64,000 nucleotides of DNA, taken from an uncultured Oscillospiraceae bacterium (GTDB taxonomy: Bacteria; Bacillota; Clostridia; Oscillospirales; Oscillospiraceae). Within the stretch, counting starts at the first letter, position 1, and the number at the start of each line of letters is the position of its first letter. Below are positions 24,003 through 31,073 of this stretch, piece by piece. Position numbers and translations under genes: made by a program. The stretch lies in assembly GCA_947625355.1 (NCBI GenBank), contig CANQOA010000001.1:1-64000 (forward strand), given 5' to 3'. The notes beneath the pieces are model-generated. The model saw only the letters and a program-made list of their open reading frames with translations, was not told where the DNA came from and did not search any database.

Positions 24003-24818
24003 TCAGAAGGGCCGGCCCGCGGCCAGGCTGTTGGTGTAGATGACCGCGTCCGGGTGGTCTTGCAGAAGGCTGGCCGGGAAATGGGCCGTCACGGGGCCGT
24101 AGGCCGCCTGGCGCACCACCGCCCGGTGCCAGTCCCGGAACACCCCCAGGCGCACCTTTTTCGCCGAGAGGATCTGGCGCATGCCGATGGTGACGGCCTT
24201 TTTCGGCATGGCGTCGATGGCGCCGCCCCGGTCGCCGATGGCGTTGGCCGTGCGGGTCTCCGGGGTGAGGGCCACCACCCGGGTGCCCAGAGCGGCGAAC
24301 TCCGCCGCCGTCAGGTCCTCCCGGGCCTCGTTGAAGGCCAGATGGCCGTTGATGCCGATGCCGCCGAAGCAGATGTCCGGCCCGCCCAAGCTCTCCAGGA
24401 GCTTATCCCCCTTCTCCGGGTCCGCCGGGTCCGGGAACACCCGCTGGCTCTCGGGCATGAGAAGGTCCGCATCGATCTGGCCGTATACGTTCCGGGCCAT
24501 GAAGCCCCGGAAGGACAGGGGGCTGGCCGCGTCGATCCAGGTCCCGTCGTCGCCCAGATACTCGTCCATATTGAAAAACCAGCAGTTATGAAGGTCCAGC
24601 CGCTCCCGGTTCACCAGCCGCACGAAGATGGGATACTGGCCCACCGGCCCCACCGGGCAGATGAACACCGTCCGCCTGCCGGCGGCGTTATTGGCCCGGA
24701 TGGCGTTCACCATCTCCAGCGCCAGCTCATAAAACACCTCGCCGGAGTCCCCCAGAGGATATACCGGTATCTTCGCGTCCCTGCCCAGCTCGCCGGCGGG
24801 AATAGAAAAATAGTCCAT
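24003..24818 (-). CDS. nagB: Glucosamine-6-phosphate deaminase
   Basis: NagB converts glucosamine 6-phosphate to fructose 6-phosphate and ammonia. The 271-residue protein carries FNMDEYLG (the catalytic Asp region) and FGGIGINGHLAFNEA (catalytic His and Glu), both diagnostic. It differs from classical NagB at the N-terminus, where the usual VSKxAA segment is replaced, so some change of substrate is possible. It is the first gene of the operon; AAAGGAG precedes the ATG. Confidence 0.9.
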   Translation of the reverse strand: MDYFSIPAGELGRDAKIPVYPLGDSGEVFYELALEMVNAIRANNAAGRRTVFICPVGPVGQYPIFVRLVNRERLDLHNCWFFNMDEYLGDDGTWIDAASPLSFRGFMARNVYGQIDADLLMPESQRVFPDPADPEKGDKLLESLGGPDICFGGIGINGHLAFNEAREDLTAAEFAALGTRVVALTPETRTANAIGDRGGAIDAMPKKAVTIGMRQILSAKKVRLGVFRDWHRAVVRQAAYGPVTAHFPASLLQDHPDAVIYTNSLAAGRPF

Positions 24819-24847
24819 GCGAAACGCTCCTTTGCGCCGTTTTTTTC

Positions 24848-24877
24848 ATTCTAGCAACAGCCATGGCAGATTGTCAA
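24848..24877 (-). promoter_or_regulatory. Promoter of the nagB-nagA-fba-pfp-tpiA operon
   Basis: On the minus strand TTGACA (24872-24877), 18-nt spacer, TAGAAT (24848-24853). Confidence 0.75.
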
Positions 24878-24946
24878 GGACCGCCAATCCCGGAAGACAA
24901 TTTTTAGATGAAACTGTGCACTATTTTGAAAATAATTTGCCATTTA

Positions 24947-24959
24947 GAGCATTTTGCTC
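24947..24959. promoter_or_regulatory. AT-rich divergent intergenic hairpin
   Basis: GAGCA-TTT-TGCTC is a perfect small hairpin in a markedly AT-rich stretch (about 24900-25000) between the divergent nag and ABC promoters; it could be an operator or part of an upstream AT-rich promoter element. Confidence 0.35.
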
Positions 24960-24979
24960 AAAAATCTCCGAATTCCTTC

Positions 24980-25008
24980 TTGCGTGTTTGGTGCAATCAT
25001 GCTATCAT
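24980..25008 (+). promoter_or_regulatory. Promoter of the first ABC importer operon
   Basis: TTGCGT (24980-24985), 17-nt spacer, TATCAT (25003-25008). Confidence 0.6.
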
Positions 25009-25066
25009 ATCGGTGACAATACAGCCCCGCGCGGCCGTAAATCTGAATGGAAAAGAGTGATGCGAC

Positions 25067-25864
25067 TTGAATGAGAAAAAGCCCGAGAAGATCAAGAAAA
25101 AGCCTCTGAGCAACAAGGTCTGGCTCCTGATCTCCCTGGCGGTGGCCCTCGTGGTGTGGTACCTGCTCAGTCTGGGCAAGTCCACGGGCCGCAGCTTTCC
25201 TTTCATCGGCAAGACCTTCATCGAGTCCTTCCCCAAAATGGCGGTGGAGCGGAAGGTGCTGTGGAAGGACTTCTGCAGCAGCATGATCTGCGTGGCGGCC
25301 GGCTTCGGCCTGGGTTTCGTCACCGCCATCCCGGTGGCGTTCCTCATGGCCTGGTACACCCCGGTGCAGAAGATCCTCATGCCCTGGATCAACTTCATCC
25401 GGAACATCCCCGCCCTGGCCTACGCGCCCCTGATCGTCATCATGGTGGGCGTGGGCAAGACCCCCGCCATCATCCTGATCTGGATCTGCACCTTCATGAC
25501 CATGTGCGTGACCATCTACGGCGGCATCGCCAACATCGACACCACGCTGGTGAAGGCGGCGCGGGTGCTGGGCGCCAAGGACATGGACATCTTCTTCCGC
25601 ATCACCCTTCCCGCCACGGTGCCCTTCATCATCACCGCCGTGCGCCTGGGCCTGGGCGCGGGCCTGACCACCCTGCTGGCCGCCGAATCCACCGGCGCGC
25701 AGGCCGGTCTCGGCATGCGCATCCGGGCTCTGTCCGGTACCTTTGAATCGGCGCCCATGCTGATGTACATCATCATCATCGGCATCATCGGCATGCTTTT
25801 GAACATGCTCGTCAACTTCATCGAAAGGAGGCTCACGTCATGGCAGGAGAAGATCGAGCAGTAA
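25067..25864 (+). CDS. ABC importer permease (SsuC/TauC/ThiX type)
   Basis: A 265-residue membrane protein with about six helices and the EAA-type cytoplasmic loop (AARVLGAKDMDIFFRITLPA), matching BPD_transp_1 permeases of the nitrate/sulfonate/taurine family. The start is read as TTG at 25067, because an in-frame stop lies two codons upstream; the ATG at 25071 is in another frame. The gene overlaps the ATPase gene by 25 nt. The substrate is not predictable; family members carry sulfonates, taurine, nitrate or thiamin precursors. Confidence 0.88.
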   Translation: MNEKKPEKIKKKPLSNKVWLLISLAVALVVWYLLSLGKSTGRSFPFIGKTFIESFPKMAVERKVLWKDFCSSMICVAAGFGLGFVTAIPVAFLMAWYTPVQKILMPWINFIRNIPALAYAPLIVIMVGVGKTPAIILIWICTFMTMCVTIYGGIANIDTTLVKAARVLGAKDMDIFFRITLPATVPFIITAVRLGLGAGLTTLLAAESTGAQAGLGMRIRALSGTFESAPMLMYIIIIGIIGMLLNMLVNFIERRLTSWQEKIEQ

Positions 25865-26631
25865 AGCTCCACATCGAAAACGTCTATAAGGAATACAAGG
25901 GCGAGCACGGCACCACCGTGGCCCTCAACGGCGTGGACCTGGACATCATGGAGAACGAGTTCGTGTGCGTGGTGGGCCCCTCCGGCTGCGGCAAGAGCAC
26001 GCTCCTGAACATCATCGCGGGGCTCCACGAGGCCACCAGCGGCACCTGCTACCTGGACGGCAAGCCCATCACCGACGTGGGCGTGGAGCGGGGCGTGGTG
26101 TTCCAGCAGTACGCGCTGTTCCCCTGGCAGACGGTGCTGAAAAACGTCATGTTCGGCCCCCAGATGAAGCGCCTGCCCAAGGCCGAGTGCGAGGCCATCG
26201 CCCGCAAGTACATCAAGCTCGTCGGCTTGGAGGGCTTTGAGAACTCCTATCCCAAGGAGCTGTCCGGCGGCATGAAGCAGCGGGTGGCCATCGCCCGGGC
26301 CTATGCCAACAACCCCGAGGTGCTGCTGATGGACGAGCCCTTCGGCGCCCTGGACGCCCAGACCCGCGCCCAGCTGCAGACCGAGCTTCTCAAGACCTGG
26401 GAGGAGGAGCAAAAGACCTGCTTCTTCATCACCCACGACGTGGACGAGGCCATCCTGTTGGCCCAGCGGGTGGTCATCATGTCCGCCCGGCCCGGCCGTA
26501 TCAAGCGCATCGTGGACGTGGACATCCCCTATCCCCGGGACCAGGCCACCAAGAACGACCCCCGCTTCCTGGAGCTTAAGACCGAGGTCTGGAACGAGGT
26601 CTACCAGGAATACCTGGAGGTCCGCAAGTAA
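25840..26631 (+). CDS. ABC importer ATPase (SsuB/TauB type)
   Basis: A 263-residue ATPase with Walker A GPSGCGKST, signature LSGGMKQR, Walker B VLLMDEPFGALD and switch histidine ITHDVDEA. AAGGAGG precedes the ATG inside the end of the permease gene, so translation is coupled. With the permease and the binding protein at 26692 it forms a complete importer. Confidence 0.94.
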   Translation: MAGEDRAVKLHIENVYKEYKGEHGTTVALNGVDLDIMENEFVCVVGPSGCGKSTLLNIIAGLHEATSGTCYLDGKPITDVGVERGVVFQQYALFPWQTVLKNVMFGPQMKRLPKAECEAIARKYIKLVGLEGFENSYPKELSGGMKQRVAIARAYANNPEVLLMDEPFGALDAQTRAQLQTELLKTWEEEQKTCFFITHDVDEAILLAQRVVIMSARPGRIKRIVDVDIPYPRDQATKNDPRFLELKTEVWNEVYQEYLEVRK

Positions 26632-26691
26632 CCGTACCTGACCGGCAAGGCCGGAAAACATAAGGTAATCATTATTTTTAGGAGGATAATC

Positions 26692-27705
26692 ATGAAAAAG
26701 TTTCTCGCACTTGTTCTGGCTCTGGCACTGGTCCTGAGCCTGGGCGCCGTGGCCTTCGCCGCTGAAGAGGCGCAGGAGCCCATCACTCTGCGCGTCGGCT
26801 ACATGGCCAACTACGCCTCCCTGTGGGCCGTCATGACCGGCATCAAGGGCGGCTTCTTCGAGGAAGAGGGCATCACCATCGAGCTGACCGAGTTCGGCGA
26901 CGGCCCCTCTGAGATCGCGGCCATGGAGGGCGGCTCCATCGACCTGGCCTACATCGGCAAGGGCGCCCATCGGCTCTGCATCCTGGGCAACGCCATCATC
27001 TTCGCCCCCAGCTCCGTGCACACCACCGACAAGCTGGTCTGCTCCGCCGAATCCGGCATCGAGACCGTGGAAGACCTGGCCGGGAAGAAGATCGGCTACA
27101 GCGCCGGCTCCTCCTCCGAGACCACCCTGGACAACGCCCTGAAGGTGGCGGGCCTGACCCGTGACGACGTGACCCTCAACGCCCTGGACCCCGGCTATAT
27201 CGTGCCCGCCATGATCTCCGGCGACATCGATGTGGCCGTGACCTGGAACCCCTACACCACCATGTGCCTGGAGCAGAGCGAGGGCTCCTATGAGATCGAG
27301 TTCGCCGACGGCTCCACCAACATGTCCAGCTGGATCTGCCTGCCCGGCTACGCCGAGGAGAACCATGACACCCTGGTCCGCTTCAGCCGTGCCCTGTTCA
27401 AGGCCATGGATTACGGCGCCGATCCCGAGCACGCCGACGAAGTGGCCGGCTGGTGCGCCGAGCAGACCGCGACCGACAAGGACATCAACCTGCTGCAGTG
27501 GGGCGACGCCCACTGGTTCAACATCGCCGACATGGTCGCCGCCATGGAGGACGGCACCATGAAGGGCTACTATGAAGGCGTGCAGAACGATATGCTCGCC
27601 GGCGGCAACATCACCGAGGAAGAGGCCCATGAGGATGTGGGCGACTGGGTGCTGTTCGACGTGATGCAGGAGGCCCTGGACGCGGTGGCCGAGCCCGCCG
27701 AATAA
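26692..27705 (+). CDS. Secreted substrate-binding protein (NMT1/SsuA family)
   Basis: A 337-residue periplasmic-binding fold: a Sec signal ending AVAFA at about residue 23, then LRVGYMANYASLWAVMTGIKG, DLAGKKIGYSAGSSSETTL and a C-terminal helical lobe, as in SsuA/NMT1-type proteins. There is no lipobox cysteine, unusual for a Gram-positive importer; anchoring must be by another means or the protein is free. AGGAGG lies before the ATG, and a terminator follows. Confidence 0.88.
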   Translation: MKKFLALVLALALVLSLGAVAFAAEEAQEPITLRVGYMANYASLWAVMTGIKGGFFEEEGITIELTEFGDGPSEIAAMEGGSIDLAYIGKGAHRLCILGNAIIFAPSSVHTTDKLVCSAESGIETVEDLAGKKIGYSAGSSSETTLDNALKVAGLTRDDVTLNALDPGYIVPAMISGDIDVAVTWNPYTTMCLEQSEGSYEIEFADGSTNMSSWICLPGYAEENHDTLVRFSRALFKAMDYGADPEHADEVAGWCAEQTATDKDINLLQWGDAHWFNIADMVAAMEDGTMKGYYEGVQNDMLAGGNITEEEAHEDVGDWVLFDVMQEALDAVAEPAE

Positions 27706-27742
27706 GCTTGACGGACGGACCGCCATCCTTATAAAATAGCGA

Positions 27743-27770
27743 GGGCCCTGGGTATCCCAGGGCCCCATTT
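27743..27770 (+). terminator. Terminator of the first ABC operon
   Basis: GGGCCCTGGG (27743-27752) with CCCAGGGCCC (27756-27765), TAT loop, then CATTTATT. Confidence 0.85.
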
Positions 27771-27776
27771 ATTAAA

Positions 27777-27984
27777 TGACGCCGGTACTTTTGCAGAGCA
27801 AAAGTTCTCGCTGCGCTCGCCGCGCAAGCGCGGGGCGTCAGTTCCCATTCGAGGCGGGGCTCCCGCCCCCCTCGAGCATTTAATGACGCCGGTACTTTTG
27901 CGGAGCAAAAGTCCTCGCTGTGCTCGCCGCGCAAGCGCGGGGCGTCAGTTCCCATTCGAGGCGGGGCTCCCGCCCCCCTCGAGC
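27777..27984. repeat. Two tandem copies of a 107-bp multi-hairpin unit
   Basis: Copies at 27777-27877 and 27884-27984 differ at only about three bases. Each has an outer pair TGACGCC/GGCGTCA enclosing ACTTTTGC/GCAAAAGT and CGCGCAAGCGCG, then a separate hairpin built on CGAGGCGGG/CCCCCCTCG, so one unit can fold as a branched structure. A pyrimidine-rich tract of about 35 nt follows before the next gene. No coding frame fits. Confidence 0.9.
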
Positions 27985-28042
27985 TCCCCCCTATCTTCCT
28001 ATCTTCATTTCCTCTCTTTGATAACTGTGAGGCTTGTATCCT

Positions 28043-29881
28043 ATGAACATCACCGTTGAACACGCCCAAAACGACACGCTCATTTTCGCCGCCGACGAGC
28101 TGCGCTCCTACCTGAGCCGGATGCTGCCGCCCGACACAGCGCTCTCCGTCGCGCTGCGGGTGGATCCCGCGCCGGGCAGCGACCGCTTTGCCGTGGACCT
28201 CTCCCCCACCGGCGGGACCATTACTGGCAATTCCGGCCGGGCGGTGCTGCTGGGGGCATACGACGCGCTGCGCCGTCTGGGCTGCCGGTTCTTGGCCCCC
28301 GGCCGGGACAACGAGCTCGTGCCCCGGATCGGGCCGGAGGCGCTTCGCCTGCGCTATGAGAAGACCGCGGCCTTCTATCATCGGGGCGTGTGCATCGAGG
28401 GGGCCGACAGCCGGGAGAACATCCTGGACTTCATCGATTGGCTGCCCAAGGCGGGCTATAACGCCTTTTTCCTCCAGTTCAAGAGCCCCTCCGTCTTTCT
28501 GGCGCGCTGGTACCGCCACCTGAACAACCCCGCTCTTCCCCCGGAGCCCATGCCCGCGCCGGAGGCGGTCATGGCCGAGGCGGAGGCGGCCGTCGCCCGC
28601 CGGGGCCTGATGCTGCACAAGGTGGGCCACGGCTGGACCGGCCAGGCGCTGGGCTACGACGCCAACTCCTGGGACGCGGACAGCCGCCCTCTGGCGGAGG
28701 ACAAGCGGGCTATGGCGGCGGAGATCGGCGGCGTGCGGGGTCTCTTCGGCGGCGTGCCCGCCAACACAAACCTGTGCCTTTCCGCCCCCGACGCCCGGGA
28801 GCGTTTCGCCGCACTGGTGACGGATTACGCCCGGGAAAATCCCGGCGTGGACTATCTTCACATCTGGCTGGCGGACGCCTTCAACAACATCTGCGAGTGT
28901 CCGGCCTGCCGCCGGACCACCCTCTCCGACCAATATGTGGCGCTGCTGAACGACATCGACCGGCGGCTCACGGCGGAGGGACTGGACACAAAGCTGGTGT
29001 TCCTGCTCTACCAGGAGCTGCTGTGGCCGCCCGTGAAAGCGCGTCTGGAGCACCCGGACCGGTTCGTGCTCATGTTCGCGCCCATCAGCCGCACCTTTGC
29101 CCGCTCCTACGACACCGCCCAAGTGCCGCCCATCCCGCCCTACGTGCGCAACCGGATCACCCTGCCCGGCGACCTGGGGGAGAATCTGGCTTTCCTCCGG
29201 GGCTGGCAGGCCATCTTTGGCGGGGACAGCTTCGTCTATGACTACCCTCTGGGCCGGGCCCACTACGGGGACCTGGGCTACGTGCACATGGCCCGGATCA
29301 TCCACGGGGACGTCCAACGGCTGCGCGAGCTGGGTCTGAACGGCACCGTGAGCTGCCAGGAGCTGCGCGCCGGGATGCCCAACTTCCTGCCCAACTACGT
29401 GATGGGCCGGACCCTCTTTGACCCGGAGGAGGACCTGGACGGGCTGCTGGAGGAATACTTCTCCGCCGCCTATGGCGCCGGCGCGCCCCGGGCGCTCTCG
29501 TTCCTTTCCGAGCTCTCGGAACTGAGCGACTGCGACTACGTGAACGGCAAGGGCCCCCGCCGGGACCCGGCTTTGGCCGGCCGGATGGAGCGTGCCGCCG
29601 CCCTGTGCCGGGCCTTTGCCGCCGCGCCGCCCGACGGGTGCGGGCCGGTGCAGGCGGGCTTCTGGGACCGGCTGGGCTACCACGCCCGCTACGCCGGCCG
29701 TCTGGCCGCCGCTCTGGCCGCCCTGGCCCGGGGCGATACGGACGCCGCCGTCCGTCTGTGGCGGGACCTGGCAGTTTTCATTGGCGCCAACGAGACCCGG
29801 TATCAGCCCTGGCTGGACGTCTACCGGGCGCTGGATGTGACGGGCAATTATACCGGCTTTTTGAAAATCGCCGCCTCCTAA
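28043..29881 (+). CDS. DUF4838 protein, glycosidase-like
   Basis: A 612-residue protein resembling DUF4838 proteins, which sit in sugar-degradation loci and have a GH67/GH20-like N-terminal domain with a TIM-barrel-like core. Visible segments are ELRSYLSRMLP and AYDALRRLGCRFLAPG (N-terminal domain), FYHRGVCIEGADSRENILDF (barrel start), and IWLADAFNNICECPACR, with a CxxC. No signal peptide is seen, so it should act in the cytoplasm. I chose ATG 28043 (GAGG 10 nt upstream) over TTG 28034. It stands alone, 3 kb from the nag operon; a role in amino-sugar or uronic-acid oligosaccharide breakdown is only a guess. Confidence 0.7.
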   Translation: MNITVEHAQNDTLIFAADELRSYLSRMLPPDTALSVALRVDPAPGSDRFAVDLSPTGGTITGNSGRAVLLGAYDALRRLGCRFLAPGRDNELVPRIGPEALRLRYEKTAAFYHRGVCIEGADSRENILDFIDWLPKAGYNAFFLQFKSPSVFLARWYRHLNNPALPPEPMPAPEAVMAEAEAAVARRGLMLHKVGHGWTGQALGYDANSWDADSRPLAEDKRAMAAEIGGVRGLFGGVPANTNLCLSAPDARERFAALVTDYARENPGVDYLHIWLADAFNNICECPACRRTTLSDQYVALLNDIDRRLTAEGLDTKLVFLLYQELLWPPVKARLEHPDRFVLMFAPISRTFARSYDTAQVPPIPPYVRNRITLPGDLGENLAFLRGWQAIFGGDSFVYDYPLGRAHYGDLGYVHMARIIHGDVQRLRELGLNGTVSCQELRAGMPNFLPNYVMGRTLFDPEEDLDGLLEEYFSAAYGAGAPRALSFLSELSELSDCDYVNGKGPRRDPALAGRMERAAALCRAFAAAPPDGCGPVQAGFWDRLGYHARYAGRLAAALAALARGDTDAAVRLWRDLAVFIGANETRYQPWLDVYRALDVTGNYTGFLKIAAS

Positions 29882-29910
29882 GACGGCCCAAGGCCATGCA
29901 GGAAGAAGGA

Positions 29911-29943
29911 AAACCGCTCCCGACCGACGGTCGGGAGCGGTTT
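29911..29943. terminator. Bidirectional terminator between DUF4838 gene and divIC
   Basis: A perfect 15-bp stem (29911-29925 with 29929-29943), GAC loop, with A/T-rich flanks on both sides; it can serve both convergent genes. Confidence 0.8.
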
Positions 29944-29955
29944 GACGTCATTTTG

Positions 29956-30234
29956 TTATTGTCCGCTGTCGTAGAAGATCTTTTCATCCGGCAGGACCAG
30001 GCCCAGCTTATCCCGGGCGATGTCCTCGATGGTCTTGTCGTCGTAGCGGTTGTCGATGGCGTATTGCAGGGCGGCGTTTTCCTCCTGGATCTGCTCCACC
30101 TGACGGCGCAGCTCCGACTCCATCTCCGTGGCCGCGGCTACTTTTGTCCGCATATTCATCAGGGCGATAACGGCGTAGGCGATCAGTCCCATCACCACGA
30201 TCATTGTCAGCCAGCTTGCCCGGCGCAGTTTCAC
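29956..30234 (-). CDS. divIC: Cell-division protein DivIC/FtsB family
   Basis: A 92-residue bitopic protein: short basic N-terminus, one helix (about 8-26), then a coiled coil (MESELRRQVEQIQEENAALQ) and the conserved end IARDKLGLVLPDEKIFY. DivIC works with FtsL and DivIB in septal wall synthesis. The start is GTG at 30234 with AAAGGAG 9 nt upstream. The yabP-yabQ-divIC order matches other endospore formers. Confidence 0.92.
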   Translation of the reverse strand: MKLRRASWLTMIVVMGLIAYAVIALMNMRTKVAAATEMESELRRQVEQIQEENAALQYAIDNRYDDKTIEDIARDKLGLVLPDEKIFYDSGQ

Positions 30235-30694
30235 GGCTTCTCGCTCCTTTCCGTTCCCGGCGGGTCTGTTTCCAATGTGTAACCATTATTGTAAACCATT
30301 TCCGGCCATTTGAAAAGAGTTTTTTTGCCTGCGCGCGCAAAAAAACCGCCGCTTTCCGCACAGGAGCCGTCAAAAACGCCGCCGTCCGGGCCGCCGCGCC
30401 CCACAGCCGCCCCCACAGGGGCCGGGTCACCGGGCTCACGGCCCCCAGCCACAGGGCCAGCCCTCCCGCGCCGAACAGGGTCATATAGAGCCTGGGGCGC
30501 CCTTCACGGGCCGCCAGTCCTCCCACGAACAGCGCCGCCGCGGCCGCCAGCGCGAACAGTCCGTCCGCCGCCCAAGCGGGCAGGCGGGCCCTCTCCCTGG
30601 CCCCGCCCAGCAGATCGTAGAGAAAGCCCAGGCCCGCCCCCAGCAGGACAGACCATCCCGCCTGGAGCAGCTGATCCGTCACCGGCAGCTCCAT
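30008..30694 (-). CDS. yabQ: Spore cortex biosynthesis protein YabQ
   Basis: YabQ is a sporulation membrane protein needed for cortex formation. Four to five helices occupy roughly the first 110 residues (QLLQAGWSVLLGAGLGFLYDLL is the hallmark start, split here as QLLQAGWSVLL and GAGLGFLYDLL). The typical YabQ ending, around KKLFSNGRKWFTIM, is reached by residue 140, but the frame stays open for another 90 residues of Arg/Gly/Asp-rich sequence lying over divIC in a different frame. The true protein may be shorter through a frameshift or may have read-through extension. It starts in a TGATG overlap with yabP. Confidence 0.8.
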   Translation of the reverse strand: MELPVTDQLLQAGWSVLLGAGLGFLYDLLGGARERARLPAWAADGLFALAAAAALFVGGLAAREGRPRLYMTLFGAGGLALWLGAVSPVTRPLWGRLWGAAARTAAFLTAPVRKAAVFLRAQAKKLFSNGRKWFTIMVTHWKQTRRERKGARSRETAPGKLADNDRGDGTDRLRRYRPDEYADKSSRGHGDGVGAAPSGGADPGGKRRPAIRHRQPLRRQDHRGHRPG

Positions 30695-30978
30695 CACCGG
30701 AACAGCCGGGCCAAAAATCCCGTCCGGGGCCCCGTCTCGGCATAATCCAGGCTGCTCACCTGGCCGGAGATATGCAGCTCCCCGCTGGCCTTTTCCAGCT
30801 TATCCACCTTCAGGCCCTCGCCCCGCACATACAGCACCCCGCGGGCGGTACGCACGGCCACCTCCCCCTCGTCGAAGCTCTCCACCTCCTCCACGCCGGT
30901 CATCCACAGCTCCCGGCAGTCCTCCATGGTCAGCTTGTGGGGCGGCAGGCTCCTGCCATTGTTTTCCTCATAGCCCAT
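30694..30978 (-). CDS. yabP: Sporulation protein YabP
   Basis: A 94-residue soluble protein with the YabP pattern: HKLTMEDCRELWMTGVEEVESF, shown here as HKLTMEDCREL and GVEEVESFDEGEV, then GVLYVRGEGLKVDKL and GELHISGQVSSLDY. It is required for spore cortex assembly in Bacillus. The longer frame starts at 30993, but GGGAGGG is correctly spaced for the ATG at 30978. That site lies in a hairpin (30985-31020). Confidence 0.92.
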   Translation of the reverse strand: MGYEENNGRSLPPHKLTMEDCRELWMTGVEEVESFDEGEVAVRTARGVLYVRGEGLKVDKLEKASGELHISGQVSSLDYAETGPRTGFLARLFR

Positions 30979-30984
30979 AAAGAA

Positions 30985-31020
30985 CCCTCCCATACTCTTT
31001 GCTACAAGAATATGGGAGGG
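30985..31020 (-). promoter_or_regulatory. Hairpin covering the yabP ribosome site
   Basis: On the minus strand CCCTCCCATA (31020-31011) pairs perfectly with TATGGGAGGG (30994-30985), which holds the yabP Shine-Dalgarno sequence; TTCTTT follows. It may be a metG terminator, a translational block, or both. Confidence 0.65.
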
Positions 31021-31073
31021 TCCGTCACATTATGCCAGCCTCGCAGCGCTCGCGCCCGCAGACCCCGGCGGCG

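Noticed and set aside
25516-27768. 750-residue minus-strand frame opposite the ABC importer genes
   Set aside because: Antisense shadow of the ATPase and binding-protein genes, composed of Gly/Val/His-rich sequence.
27777-27984. Possible CRISPR array
   Set aside because: Only two copies, no distinct spacers, units are 107 bp with internal hairpins, and no cas genes are nearby.
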